From the NCBI GenBank assembly GCA_037349315.1, contig JBAIAC010000132.1, forward strand, positions 1,302,001 to 1,366,000: DNA of 64,000 bases, read 5' to 3'. The DNA comes from Chelydra serpentina (taxonomy: Eukaryota; Chordata; Testudines; Chelydridae). A program made the translations under genes and the position numbers. A model generated the notes under the pieces. That model was not told the origin of the DNA. It saw only the letters and a list, made by a program, of their open reading frames with translations, and searched no databases. Below, one piece after another: positions 10,405 through 22,589 of this stretch (its first letter is position 1; each line of letters starts with the position of its first letter).

Positions 10405-10640
10405 ACACTTACCTGCATAGCTACCTCTCTCGGGTTAGGGGGGTGGATTTTTCACACCCAATGTAGTTGAGCTGAGCGGAGCCCTGGCGTAGATAGCGCT
10501 AGATGGGTGGAAGAATTTTTCTGTCAACCTGACTACTCCAGTCATGGCAAACACCTCCCATCGCCGCAGTGACTGTCTGCTGCAAAGTGCTACAGCAGGT
10601 GTGAGTGTAGAGAGCCTAAGGGCACGTGCACAGTACGGGG
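10405..10640. repeat. Interspersed repeat, second local copy
   Basis: This is a direct copy of 15590-15800 and the reverse complement of 5690-5890. It joins abruptly at about 10645 to the 55-bp minisatellite, so it marks the edge of the 3.8-kb segment that interrupts the left palindrome arm. Confidence 0.55.
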
Positions 10641-11217
10641 CTAAAGCGACCAGACTCTTTCCCCTGGAGCAGCAGCGACACCCGGTGGCCTGTTGGGGTA
10701 ATGCACAGACTCTATCCCATGGAGCAGCAGCGGCACCCGGTGGCCTGTTGGGGTAATGCACAGACTCTATCCCATGGAGCAGCAGTGACACCCAGTGGCC
10801 AGTCGGGGAATGGCACAAAGAGTGTTTCCCACACAGGAATAGTGACAAGCTGTGGCCAGCAGGGGGCAGTGCCAGCTTTTACTAGTGTCAGGGGGCTGTG
10901 GTGGAGGAGACAGAAATTGGTGGGAGCTGCACCTACCGCCATGCCTGCTCCTCTCTGTGGCCCCACCCCCTCCACCTCCTCAGTGAAATGTAAGCCCTGC
11001 CTCCTCCCCTAGAAGGCCGCACCCTCTGCCCAGGTCAGAGGCCAGAAGCCAGAGCTGGGAGGGAGCTGGCTGGTGCCATGGTGCAGGGAGACGCAGCGCT
11101 GCCCTGTCTTGTCCTCCTGCTGCTTGGGGCTGTGACTGCCCCTCAGCTCCCGGCTGCCACCCTTCTACTGCTCGCAGCCGTGAGAGCTCCCTGGGTGGGG
11201 GCCGGGCCAGGCCCCGG

Positions 11218-11621
11218 TGTTAGATAAAAATCAGCTTGTCCTACTCACCCCTCACTGCCCGGGTAGGGCGGAGTTGGTTTGGAACTCCAAAGCTGTGAGA
11301 GACCAAGAAAAGCGATGCACCAACACCAGTAACTTTGATCAAAGGGCTCGTATCCCCCTTAGGGGCACACGGCAACTTTATTAGTGACAGGCATCAGTAT
11401 TTATAGTTAGTTTTAAGACACAAGTAGGAAGGGTAATGGGCACGTGTTTGCCTCTGCATCATCTTAGGTTGACCTTGTTCAAACTGGTTTCTATAGTTAC
11501 TCAATTGAAGTAGAGTTGAAAATTTGAACAAAATAAAGGAGTTTGAACAAGGTCAGGAGGAATTTATGCCAGGAGACCCAGGAGAAATGCACTGCAAGAG
11601 CCCCTCTTAGCTAACCTAACA
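11218..11621 (+). mobile_element. Solo LTR with target duplication CCGG, empty site in the other arm
   Basis: A 404-bp element TGTTAGAT ... CTAACA is flanked by CCGG at 11214-11217 and 11622-11625. A TATTTATAG near 11400 and an AATAAA near 11530 fit an LTR in plus orientation. The opposite arm near 13632 has the uninterrupted site with one CCGG, so this insertion came after the inverted duplication. Confidence 0.85.
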
Positions 11622-12456
11622 CCGGTGCCAGCAGGGTCCCCGGGGTATAGAGACCATGGGCAACTGACTTGTCCTTGAGAGGGCACAAAGGGCTCCCCCA
11701 AGCTTACCGGGCCCCAGTTACATGCAGAGGCCTTTCCTCAGAGACTCCCACAGGTTAACATAACCAATTCTCTGCACAGACAAGGAAATCATTAACCAGC
11801 AACCCGAACGCATTGCTTACCTGAGCCTACAGCAGAGCCACGGTGATGTGAGAGGCATGCTTGGGAAGAGCAGAGCCCTCCTTTTAAAACTGAAGGGGCC
11901 ATGGCCCCCTCGTTGCTGTTCCCCCCTAGCATTGCCCCCCCCTTATGGCTAGTCAGGGCAATGCAGAGTGTGCATCCCGTAGAAATGGAGAAATTCAATC
12001 CTATTCACTGCAAGTACCAAATTTCTCCTGGAATCCTCCTCCAAACGCCATTTAGATGCAATGCTGCGCTTTTGATAGAGATCGTTTAGTGAAAATTCGT
12101 TACAATGAACATTTCAGTTCTGCTAGTGCCAACTTTCTCCTGGAATCCTCATCCAAAAGACATTGAGAGGTAGTGCTGCGCTTTTGAAGCTAATTGGCTT
12201 TTGGAGGAGGATTCGAGAAGAAATTTGGTATTTGCAGTGAACAGGACTGAATTTCTCCATTTCAATGGGAAGCACATTCTGCATTGCCCTGACTAGCCAG
12301 CAGGCGGGGCAATGGAAGGGGGCACAGCACTGGGGGGGGGGCATGTCCCCATCAGTTTTAAAAGGAGGGCTCTGCTGTTCCCATGGATACCTCTCATGTC
12401 ATCATGGCTCTGCTGCAGGCCCAGGTAAGCAATGGGTTCGGGTTGCTGGTTAAAGA

Positions 12457-13450
12457 CTTTCCCCAGCCCCGCCCCACACGTCCGGCCTGCAGGAGGGAAG
12501 GGCTGGCCCGAGAGCCGTGTGAACATCATCCTGTCTACACTGCGGTGTTAGCAGGATGTCCCTGCCTGTGCACACAGCGAGCTGGACGCATCGTTGTCAG
12601 GGCAGAGGCTAGTCGGGCGCTGGAGGAGACCACACGCTCAGCCATCTCGGGGAGACCTCGCGGGAGGACGTGGAACCTGAAACTGGCTCCACAGGAGCCT
12701 GGAGACCCGGAGCTTAGAGGATCACAAAGGTGAGGGGGAGTGAGCAGCGCTGAGCACGGCAGTGCCTGCGGGATGACATGGGAGCCTCACACCCTGACAG
12801 TGCTACGTCCTTCCTCTAGCACCCGACAAGTGGGGCACGTTATCACCACTCGTGTTCTGTGGGGCTGCTTTTCTGCTCTTCTGATGGGAGGGTGTGTGTG
12901 TGTGTTTGGAATGAGTGGTTGTGGCTACTTCCACATGGGTTTGGCTTTGTTCTAAGGCAGTCACTTGTGAACAAATACAGCGGAGCCGTGTTCCTGTAAC
13001 TCACACTGCTAGCCTGGAGATCCTGAGCGACTGGGCACCACATTGAGTCTGAAACTGGAGAACAAGCCTCCCTTTCTTTAGAGGACCAGAGCTCTCTGTG
13101 CAGGCCTGGGTGTCATGGGCTGAGGGGTGGAGAGACCTGGGGGGCTGTTGGTACCCAACAAGTGATGAGCATTATAGGCCCTGGGCAGGCTGGGGGGAAT
13201 CAAGAAGGAGGATCCAGTGAACAGCAGCCAGGTGACACGTGTCTGTCTGTCCGTCGGTCTTCCATGCACCAGTTCCCGCCTAGGCTACAAGTGTTCTCGC
13301 TTTCTCTTCTCAGTTCCTCATGCCATTGGGTAGCGGAGAGAATGGCCAGCCTGTGACAGAGAACGAAAGAAGCAGCCACCCTGAGCCCATCCCTGGGCAT
13401 GGAAACCAGACAGTGATCTGCAGAAGTTTGCTTAAGTTAAGTATTGCGAG
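12457..13450. mobile_element. ~1-kb insertion in the right palindrome arm
   Basis: This block has no counterpart in the left arm. It is bounded by AAAGACTT and AAAGACTC, a possible 8-bp target duplication. It includes a (TG)n tract at 12892-12905. I see no terminal inverted repeats or transposase, so the class is unknown. Confidence 0.5.
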
Positions 13451-14040
13451 AGGGTTGCAAAGACTCTTGTGTGTGCAGAGAATTGGTTATGTTAACCTGG
13501 GGGAGTCCCTGAGGAAAGGCCTCTGCATGTAACTGGTGCCCGGTAAGCTTGGGGGAGCCCTTTGTGCCCTCTCAGGGACAAGTCAGTTGCCCATGGTCTC
13601 TATACCCCGGGGACCCTGCTGGCACCGGGGCCTGGCCCGGCCCCCACCCAGGCAGCTCTCACGGCTGCGAGCAGTAGAAGGGTGGCAGCCGGGAGCTGAG
13701 GGGCAGTCGCAGCCCCAAGCAGCAGGAGGACAAGACAGGGCAGCGCTGCGGCTCCCTGCACCATGGCACCAGCCAGCTCCCTCCCAGCTCTGGCTTCTGG
13801 CCTCTGACCTGGGCAGGGGGTGGGGCCTTCTAGGGGAGGAGGTGGGGCTTACATGTCACTGAGGAGGTGCAGGGGGTGGGGCCACAGAGAGGAGCAGGCA
13901 TGGGGGTAGGTGCAGCTCCCACCAATTTCTGTCTCCTCCACCACAGGCCCTGGTAAGAGCAGGCGCTGCCCCTGCTGGCCACAGCTTGTCACTACTCCTG
14001 TGTGGGAAACACTCTCGGTGCCATAGCCCGACAGGCCACC

Positions 14041-14395
14041 GGGTGTCGCTGCTGCTCAAGGGGAAAGAGTCTGTGCATTACCCCGACTGGCCACCGGGTG
14101 CCGCTGCTGCTCCAGGGGAAAGAGCCTGTGCATTACCCCGACTGGCCACCGGGTGTCGCTGCTGCTCCAAGGGAAAGAATCTGTGCATTACCGCGACTGG
14201 CCACCGGGTGCCGCTGCTGCTCCAGGGGAAAGAGTCTGTGCATTACCCCGACTGGCCACCGGGTGTCGCTGCTGCTCCAAGGGAAAGAATCTGTGCATTA
14301 CCGCGACTGGCCACCGGGTGTCACTGCTGCTCCAGGGGAAAGAGTCTGTGCATTACCGCGACTGGCCACCGGATGTCGCTGCTGCTCCAGGGGAA
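14041..14395. repeat. 55-bp minisatellite (about 6.5 units)
   Basis: The unit includes the phrases CTGTGCATTACC and CGACTGGCCACCGGGTG. Because 55 is not a multiple of three, all frames show overlapping pseudo-ORFs with the same peptide register repeated; these are not genes. Related units sit in the left arm at 10653-10810 and near 6830. The second flank copy has about 8.5 units at 54323-54787. Confidence 0.85.
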
Positions 14396-14761
14396 ACACT
14401 CCCGAGGGTTGGGGAGGTGTCAATTGGTGGGGCACCAGGCAGGGGGGAGGAGCTGGGGGAGGGGAGAGCTGGCTGCTGATGGATGCTAAGTACAGCTGCC
14501 AAGGACGGTTTTTATGCTACTGCAGACATAAAGGTTGCTACCCTTCCCCCGCTATTTATGACAATGGTTAAGGGCAGTTTAATAGCTATTAGAATTATTT
14601 AAACCATTATTCAAATAACCGCTGCTGCTCCAGGGGTGGTGGGGGAGCTCCCTGGCAGGCCACCGCCTCAGCCACCTCTTGCCTCATGGCCTAGGCTCTT
14701 GGCGCTCTGCTGGTCGCTGCCTCACTTGAAGGCCTAGAGCAAAAAGAAAGAAGCACATGCC

Positions 14762-14833
14762 TATCAGAAGATGGTTTTGATCCACCAATGTCTGTGTTAT
14801 GGACCCAGCATGCTGCCCCTGCGGCACTCTGCC
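14762..14833 (-). pseudogene. Initiator tRNA-Met-like sequence (CAT anticodon kept)
   Basis: 72 nt on the minus strand align along their length with vertebrate initiator tRNA-Met, and the loop TCCATAA keeps CAT. The acceptor stem and T stem have several changes that break pairing, so I call it a pseudogene. It faces away from the tRNA-Asn at 14959. Confidence 0.68.
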
Positions 14834-14958
14834 GCCTCTTCACCTGCCGTGTCCAGTACCCGGCCTCCAGCATCCGGACCGTGTGAGCTCTAGTGCTGAC
14901 AGGCAGATGCGCCGGCTGGGAGGCAGCAGCCTTGGCAACAGCAGACTTGTATCTCTGT

Positions 14959-15032
14959 GTCTCTGTGGCGCAATGGGTCAGCGCGTTCGGCTGTTAACCG
15001 AGAGGATGGTGCTTCGAGTCCACCCAGGGATG
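14959..15032 (+). tRNA. tRNA-Asn (GTT)
   Basis: 74 nt with the acceptor stem GTCTCTG/CAGGGAT, box A TGGCGCAATGGG, a well-paired anticodon arm TTCGG-CTGTTAA-CCGAG and anticodon GTT. Box B reads GCTTCGAGTCC, with one change from consensus, which may weaken transcription. A TTTT run follows about 40 nt downstream. Confidence 0.75.
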
Positions 15033-16153
15033 GTAGCAGCCCCTTGCTGTTACCTCTCCCCTGCGGGGCCCTTTTGCTGCCTCAACACCGTCCCTCTTGG
15101 CCTCACTGCTCCCAGCTGGTGGTCCGAAACGTGCGCTGGATGTGACTCAGAAACCCATCTCCCAGCAGCCAGGCCGGGGGCTCGGGCTTAATCCTCAAGG
15201 CCGAGCGCAAAACCTTCAGCCGGGCATGTTTCGCTCCCTTCCCGCCTCCGTCCAAGCGGCAAGGGAGAAACGGACGAGACTCGCCGGCTCGAAGACGCCT
15301 CCCTCCCGCTTCCCTGTGGGCTGCACAAAGCTCTTGGCCTGCTTCATGCCTCGTCAGGGGAGCGCGGCCATGCTGCCCACGCCTGAGTCACGTCTGCAGC
15401 CTGGCCCGCCCCAGCTGACGGAGCAGAGCCACACGAGTCAATGGCAGGTCGAGTCGGGGCCCCATAACCTGACCTCCCGGCGCTCCGGTTCTGGGGTGGC
15501 TGGGGCCACGCAGCCCACTCTGGGGCTGGGAGGGGGCTGGGGTTCTAGGCTGGGGCGGGAGCTGGACTGATGTATTCTGGACACTTAACTGCATAGCTAC
15601 CTCTCTCTGGGGGTGAAAAATCCACCCTCCTAACCAATGTAGTTGAGCTGAGCGGAGCCCTGGTGTAGATAGCGCTAGATGGGTGGAAGAATTCTTCTGT
15701 CAACCTGACTACTCCAGTGATGGGAAACACCTCCCATCGCCGCAGTGACTGTCTGCTGCAAAGTGCTACAGCAGGTGTGAGTGTAGAGAGCCTAAGGGCA
15801 GGTGCACACTACAGGCCTAAAGCCACCTAAATTACACAGCTCCAGCTACGTGAATAACATAGCTGGAGTTGACAGAGCTTAGGTCAACTTCTGGCCTTGT
15901 CAGGTCGACAGGAGAGTTTCCTGTGACTTACCTTATGCTCCTTGTTTTGGTGGAGAAGAGGAGAGTGATCAGGTGATCAACTTAGCAGGTCTCCACTTGA
16001 CCCACTAAATCAACCCCACGGTGGATTGATCACCCCACATCAATCCCCCAGTAAGTAGATACAAGCCCTAAGCGTGAGCCCAGATCTGGCTCCTGTTGGC
16101 ACTGTGAATGCTCAGGCACTGAAATTGCAGGCATGAGATCACTCTCACACTTC

Positions 16154-16235
16154 CATAGTCAACAGGATTCAGTCCTGCACAAGTTGATCCCAAAAGAGTT
16201 TTATTCCAGCACCTTAACCACTCGGCCACAACTAC
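16154..16235 (-). pseudogene. tRNA-Ser-like pseudogene
   Basis: 82 nt on the minus strand begin GTAGTTGTGGCCGAGTGG and end near GACTATG, matching the length, box A and long variable-arm layout of tRNA-Ser. The anticodon arm is unpaired and box B is altered (GACTGAATCC). The equivalent left-arm position near 5340 is a deletion breakpoint. Confidence 0.68.
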
Positions 16236-17310
16236 TTGGCTGTTCAGTCTCTCTCACTACATTATAGTTCTGTACTCAGTGAGTTCTCACTTCCCGTTGT
16301 TTGCCCAGACCAGCGTCCCCAGCACACTCACTGCTGTGCAGTTGTGCACCTGTGTCCATGGCTGAACAGCGAGAATTCCTGCCAATCTGAACATCATGAC
16401 ACCCGGCAGAAAGCCACACGTCAGTTGTTTTTGGGGAATTCAATCTCTGTACTCCTGGAACCCCGGCAAGCTGAAACCCAAAGTCTCTCCCCAGAGCCTC
16501 TCAGCCCCCTGGTAGGTGAGCTGGGAACTCACCAGCTGCCTGCGCAGTCGAAGGTTCCTACCCGTCAAGAACACACCCCAGCCCCACATGCCTGCAGATT
16601 TGCTGCCCGGAGCCCCCAGGAGGCTGGGCGGTACATGACGCTGATCCCCGGCTGGTATCGCCAGCAAACACCAAGACAGTGCATCCAGGAGCAACAGCTG
16701 GACACTGCAGGGAGGGGCTGCTGCTTTCCCCCCACCTGCATCTCTGCCCAGGAGGCTGTCCTGGCTGCAGAAAAATCCCCGCATTTTTTGGTCTCTTTTG
16801 GGGAAGGGAGCTTTATACTGAGGGCGTCAATGATATAAAATAGAGAAATGTACTGCTTGTTGGACGTTTCACCAGCTGTACTGGAACTGTGATACGGGGA
16901 TAATTCAATGGCTTCAGTTACACTGGAGACGCACTTATTCCAGAATACGAGCGTCAATCTGGGAAGTTGTACCAGTGTAACTGAAGTGGTTTAAATTCCC
17001 CTGAGCACGGCCCTGCCGAAACAACCCAGCCAGTGCCACCCCGCCAAAAAAAAACTACAGCTCCACCCCGCCGAAACAAAAACAACAAAACAACCCCCCC
17101 CCGCCCGAGCGTCACCCCGCCGAAACCAAGCAAAACAAAAAAGCCCAAGTGCTGCCCCGCCGCCCCAAGATTGGCCGCCCCTTAGTCGGTGCTGCCCCAA
17201 GTATGTGCTTGGTCTGCTGGTGCCTGGAGCTGTCCCTGGCTGTAAACTTGCTGCATGCGGGGGGGTGGGTGTTTTTTCACACCCCTGAGCACAGAAAGTT
17301 ACAGCGTAGT

Positions 17311-18111
17311 TGTCATAACTATACACCTAATAGTAGCCTAGAATTCCTCCTTGCCTGTAAGGGGTTACGCTCAAATAACCTGGCTGGCACCTAACCAAAA
17401 GGACCAATGAGAAATGAAAATACTTTCAAATCGGGGAGGGAGGAGGCTTTTGTTTCTGCTCTTTGTTGGTGTGTGTGTTCTCTCTTGGGACTGAGAGGGG
17501 CCAGACAGAAACCCATCTCCTCCAGACCATCCTAAACCAACTCTCCAATATTGCAACAAGTGTTATTAAGCCAGGCAAGGCGTATCAGGTTATCTTTTGT
17601 TTTGCTTGTGAATTTTCCCTGTGCTAAGAGGGACGTTTATTCCTGTTTTCTGTAACTTTAAAATTTTACCTACAGGGGAATCCTCTGTGTTTGACTCTGA
17701 TTACCCTGTAGTTATTTTCCATCCTGATTTTACAGAGATGATTTTTACCTTTCTTTTTTTAAAAACATCCTTCTTTTAAGAACCTGACGGATTTTTCTAT
17801 TGGTCTAAGACACAGGGGATTGGGTCTTTGATCACTTTGTAACCAATTGGTTAGGGTATTATTCTCAAGCCTCCCCAGAAAAGGGGGTATAAGGGCTTGG
17901 AGGGATATTTTGGGGGAAGAGGAACTCCAAGTGGTCCTTTCCCCTGGTTCTTTATTAAATCACTTGGTGGTGGCAGCGTACCGTCCAAGGACAAAGGATT
18001 TGTGCCGTGAGGACGTTTTTAACCTAAGCTGGTAAAAATAAGCTTAGGGGCCTTTCATACGGGTCCCCACATCTGTACCCTAGAGTTCAGAGTGGGGAGG
18101 GAAACCTGACA
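17311..18111. mobile_element. Solo LTR, partner of 4320-5070
   Basis: TGTCATAAC ... CCTGACA, flanked by GTAGT (17306-17310) and GCAGT (18112-18116). It is the inverted copy of the left-arm LTR, about 50 bp longer. Confidence 0.82.
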
Positions 18112-19150
18112 GCAGTAAAGTGCTAGGGTAGACAAGGCCTTAGTATCAGGTGACCAGGTCAGCTGACTCTATAGGGCCCCATGGAGCCATTCTTCATAGG
18201 CTGACTCACAAGTTCCCAGGAAGACTAAGTTCTTTCACAGTCCATTGTCTCTTGCTGATGGGCCATCAAGCCCTTGTAGTCCCAGAAGTGTTCGCAGTGG
18301 GAGTCACCCAAAGCAACAAATATGGAACAGACACACAGGTCAAGATTTCTAATTTCATCGACAAAAATGATCCATGCATACAAATGGGATAATCATATGC
18401 AGTAAATCGCAGCCTTTCCAATGATATCTCATGTGAACCATCTTGTATAAAGCATACCTCAGTTATGACATATTCATATCAGAAGCAGAGTTTGGTAAAG
18501 TATATGGAATGCCAGGTCACACTAGCAATACCATGTGATGCGCCTCCCTCATACTCTGTTCAATCAATCATTTTTACAGAGCATTTCAGAAGATGGTGAA
18601 GAAAGCCCAGAGCAATTAGGATGTGATACCAGTCAGCTCTGTGTTCTTGGGGAACCAGGGTGCAGTATCCGGCCTGTCTGACTCATGAAGGACTCCTCCC
18701 CAGCCTCTGCTTGAACTTAAACTGACCAGAGAAAAGACTTGCAGAGAGCAATGAAGGGCGCTGGGAGACACACCTAGACCCCTCCTGACAAGGGTGATAG
18801 GATTAAGGCAATTCCCCAAGCCTCATCTGCATCAAAGGTGGGAGGGGGTCATGGGGGAGGTGAGGGCCTTGTATCCCCCATCCCTCAGCCACGCGGCCCA
18901 GTATCCATTCCCAGGTGTGAGTGTGACCTGCCCCTTCCTGCTCACAGATTCCCTACAAACCCCCAGAGCCCATCCAGGCTTGTCTCCCGCCTCCACCTCC
19001 CAGTAACGCCTCCCGCCCGCGAACCCCTCAGCGCCCAGGAAACAGGGACAAGGCTGAAATCTCTCAGGGTTGTCGGGCAGATCCTGGCGTGTGTCTCCAT
19101 GTCTCACACGTTTCCAATCCTCAGACAGGACGAGGTCGGGATTTCCCGTG

Positions 19151-19935
19151 TTTGGGAGGGGGAGGAGAGAGGCAGGTCAGGTTGGTGGATATACGTATTG
19201 GGGGAGTGGCAGGGGCGAGGGTGTCAGGGAGGGGGGAGGAGAGAGGCAGGGCAGGTGGGTTGATGGACGTATTGGGGGAGGGTAGAGGGAGGGGCAGGGG
19301 CGAGGGGGTGAGGGACGGGGATGAGACAGGCAGGGCAGGTGGGTAGATGGACGTATTGGGGGAGGGAATGGGGAGGGGCAGGGGTGAAGGGGTCAGGGAC
19401 GGGGAGGAGTGAGGCAGGGTAGGTGGGTAGATGGACGTATTGGGGGAGGGAAGGCGGAGGGGCAGGGGGCAGGGGGTCAGGGAGGGGGAGGAGAGAGGCA
19501 GGGCAGGTGGGTAGATGGACGTATTCGGGGAGGGAAGGGGGAGGGGCAGGGGGTCAGGGAGGGGGAGGAGAGAGGCAGGGCAGGTGGGTAGATGGACGTA
19601 TTGGGGGAGGGATGCGGGAGGGGCAGGGTGTCAGGGAGTGGGAGGAGAGAGGCAGGGCAGGTGGGTAGATGGATGTATTCGGGGAGGGAAGGGGGAGGGG
19701 CAGGGCGTCAGGGAGGGGGAGGAGAGAGGCAGGGCAGGTGGGTAGATGGACGTATTGGGGGAGGGAAGGGGAAGGGAAGGGGGAGGGGCAGGCGGCAGGG
19801 GGTCAGGGAGTGGGAGGAGAGAGACAGGGCAGGTGGGTAGATGGACGTACTGGGGGAGGGAAGGGGGAGGGGCAGGGGGTCAGGGAGTGGGAGGAGAGAG
19901 GAAGGGCAGGTGGGTAGATGGACGTATTCGGTCGG
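19151..19935. repeat. 77-bp GA-rich minisatellite (about 10 units)
   Basis: Each unit contains GGGTAGATGGACGTATT and GGAGGAGAGAGGCAGGG. Overlapping short ORFs starting every 77 bases are by-products of the repeat. The array recurs at 59545-60330. Confidence 0.9.
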
Positions 19936-21100
19936 AGAGGGGGAGAGGGGGTTTGGAAAGTGACCGTAGGCTTCCCAGCTGATGGCCGGCCCTGCTCTTT
20001 AGCCAAAGGCCTCAGCCTAAGAACAAGGTCTCCGATTATCCTGGGGAGAGGAGGCCTATGAGCAGGCAGACGGTGATTTTGAGTCTGTATTTTATACCTC
20101 TATAACGAGCTAAGTGATGAGAATACACCAAATTCTTAAAGTCTAGGCCTTTGCAGACAGGCCTGAATATCTACATCCTAATGTGTCCCCTCCACTAGCT
20201 CTTTTGAACCCCAGTCTGTGACCCCCAACAGCCTCATGTGCCCCACAATGTCCAACTCCCGTATCCTATGGCTCCTGACCTGGCCTGAAAGGCCGGGGAA
20301 CTGTTGGGCCCCAGCCTCTTCTCTTCCCTGTCAGCAGCTGAAACCACGTGGCTTGAGAATGGCGGCTCTGTTCTGATGCAACAGCAGCCACTGGTGGCTA
20401 ACGGTGGAGCTGCAGCAGATTTCCAGCAGCATCTATTTCTGCAGAGACAAGTTCTGTGCAGCACATGAATCCTGCATGTCTGAAGCAGTGTCCCTCTCAT
20501 TTTGTCCACATATATGCAGAAGGAATTTTATGTGCACCCATATGGAGGTGATGTGTCACACAACATTCATTAAAACGAAAATAAGAAAGAAAAACTTGTA
20601 GCACCTTAGAGACTAACAAATTTATTCCAGCATAAGCTTTCATGGGTTAGTACCCACTTCATCGGATGCATGGAATGAAACATACAGTAGACAGATATTT
20701 ATACAGTCAGAGAAACATGATAAGGTGGAGGTGCATAGACCAACCTTAAGAGGCTAATTAATTGAGAGGAACCATAACAGCAGGGGAAGAAAAACCTTTC
20801 AAGTGATAAACATGATGGTCACACAGGTGTGAATGAGGATCGTTAACTTAAGGGAAATAGATTCATCGTGTCGATACAAATGCTTGTGTCGGCAAAACGT
20901 CTGTCTTCCACTGGGGGGCTTTTTTAAGTACCTACAAAAGACAAAATATTTGTCGACAACTGTGCAGTGTAGACATACCCTAAGGCACAGAGAGAGATGG
21001 CTTTTGCTCTTTTGCCTACTGCTAATAACAGGGCACTAATAGAGGAGAAAAAAGAGGCAGGCAGGCCACAAGGAAGTGAGAAGAAACAACAGCTCAGTGG
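19936..21100. other. No gene recognised; one interspersed-repeat fragment
   Basis: Bases 20590-20720 match an interspersed element seen again at about 28735-28850 (shared phrase CACCTTAGAGACTAACAAAT). The rest is unassigned. Confidence 0.55.
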
Positions 21101-21102
21101 TT

Positions 21103-21174
21103 GGAGAATGTGAGCATCAATCCTGCTACCTCTTACATGCAAAGCACATGCTCTACCACTTGAGGTACTGTCCC
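21103..21174 (-). pseudogene. tRNA-Ala (TGC)-like pseudogene
   Basis: On the minus strand, GTGGTAGAGCATGTGCTTTGCATG resembles the D arm, stem and TGC anticodon loop of tRNA-Ala. The T arm (GGATTGATGC) and acceptor stem are degenerate. It could also be the head of an old SINE. Confidence 0.5.
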
Positions 21175-21827
21175 ACCTCTGGCTTGTGGGTATGGCACCA
21201 GCCAGGCAAAGTGAGGGATCTGGGGTCTAAAGTGGAACAGAAGGTCAGTTGGGGGGATGCTTATAGTTGGGGAAGGGGTCCCGAGCCCTGGATCCCAGCC
21301 ACACGCCTTGGCACAAAGACCAATGGTCCCTGCAGGACGTGTGTCGCAGGGAGAAGAGTTAGTAATAAGAATAAGCAACACATTTCAGAAGAGAACATGA
21401 CTTTTATCTAACCCAACGTATCCAGGAGCAGCCCCAGCTCAGGATCCCCACCCGGACTCACACCAACTCCCTGGCACAGCGTTCAGTCAGCAGCCCTCCC
21501 TTGGCCTGGCTGGACCCCCACAGACACATGGCCACATACAGCCTGTCCCTGAGCCGGCTCACTCCACGCTGTCTGTAGGCCTCGATCATGGGCTGAGCTC
21601 AGGAGGTCATAGGGGATACCAGTCTGAAGTCCCTTGACAGAGAAAAACAGCTCACACCAAAAGCTGATCTAAAAATGATCCAGGATGAAATAAGTGAGCT
21701 CCCACTCCCTGGATACAGCAAAGAGACGTTCCCCTACTGGGGTCTATTCTATCTAACTTCAAACAGACTGTTAGATTTGGGAAAGTGACAACTTCATAAC
21801 CAGAGCTGCTTTCAGGGCTGCCTAAAG

Positions 21828-22410
21828 CCGAGGTTCTCAACCTTTTTCTTGCTGAGGCCCCCGTCAACATCCTATAAAAACACCAGGGCCCGGCAGGGTG
21901 GGCGGGAGTTGGCTCCGGGCTGGGCAGACACCCTTGGGCATAGGCATAGTTTTACTTCTATTTGGGGGCGGGGGCAACGGCTGGTGGGGCTCAAGCCAGC
22001 TCCGCACAGCAGGGTCCAGGGATGGTGAGCCACCTCCACCCTCGACTCACTCAGGAGGCCCCCACCTGTCTGGGTAGTGGGGGGGATGCAACCAAAAATA
22101 TAACTCAAACGGGGGGGACTCGGTTCAAAAAGTTAGAAAAGTGCTCAGGGTGCAGGGAGGGGGTAGCTAGGGGCTGTGTAGTGCCAGGGGGCTCCCAGTG
22201 CAACTCCCGCTTCAGGGGCGGAGGCATTGGGGCTCCCGACTTCAGCCTCCCTGCTGCTCCGGGCTCGGGGAGGGAGGGGAGGTTTGCCGGCTTCAGCCCC
22301 GTGCCGCTCCTGGCTTCAGCGCTGGGGTCGCTGCACCAGGTTTCAGCCGCGGGGCTCCCTGGTGCCCCTGAAAGGGCTCACGGCCCCGGACCCCCGGCTG
22401 AGAACCGCTG
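21828..22410. mobile_element. Non-autonomous hAT-like element
   Basis: The ends GAGGTTCTCAACC (left) and the reverse complement of GCGGTTCTCAGCC (right) match the well-known hAT terminal sequence. The 8-bp flanks GCCTAAAG and ATCTAAAC agree at five positions. The interior is GC-rich and has no transposase. Confidence 0.65.
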
Positions 22411-22589
22411 ATCTAAACAAAACAAAGCTCCTTCTTCAGCACCGTTAGCCAGGTCTGGCTGAACGCAGAGCCATGGGGCCAGTGGCAGCAGAGACAGGTG
22501 ACTGGGCTCCTTCCCCTGCAAGCCGAGCCGAGACGCCCGGTGTCCGGAGAGTCCCCCTCACCCGCGCCTGCGTCGTGCCGATCTGGGGC

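Larger units (their letters stand above)
10650..14395. repeat. Core of the imperfect palindrome (centre ~12125)
   Basis: Left-arm blocks at 10653-11217, 11622-11790 and 11800-12050 are the reverse complement of right-arm blocks at 13631-14395, 13450-13630 and 12190-12455. The central spacer is about 140 bp. Two large insertions break the symmetry: an LTR in the left arm (11218-11621) and a ~1-kb block in the right arm (12457-13450). No protein gene is supported here. Confidence 0.85.
14395..18893. repeat. Outer right arm of the palindrome
   Basis: Reverse complement of 3546-6871 (anchors given there). It is repeated in direct orientation at 54788-59287 in the second flank. It contains three tRNA-like sequences and one LTR, and no protein gene. 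Confidence 0.85.

Noticed and set aside
14002..14571. ORFs of 108-189 codons with repeated CRCCS and KESVHY phrases
   Set aside because: They arise from the 55-bp minisatellite. The same sequence reads open in several frames and differs in length between flank copies.
19151..19935. Series of overlapping Gly/Arg-rich ORFs
   Set aside because: They start every 77 bases and are produced by a minisatellite in all frames.
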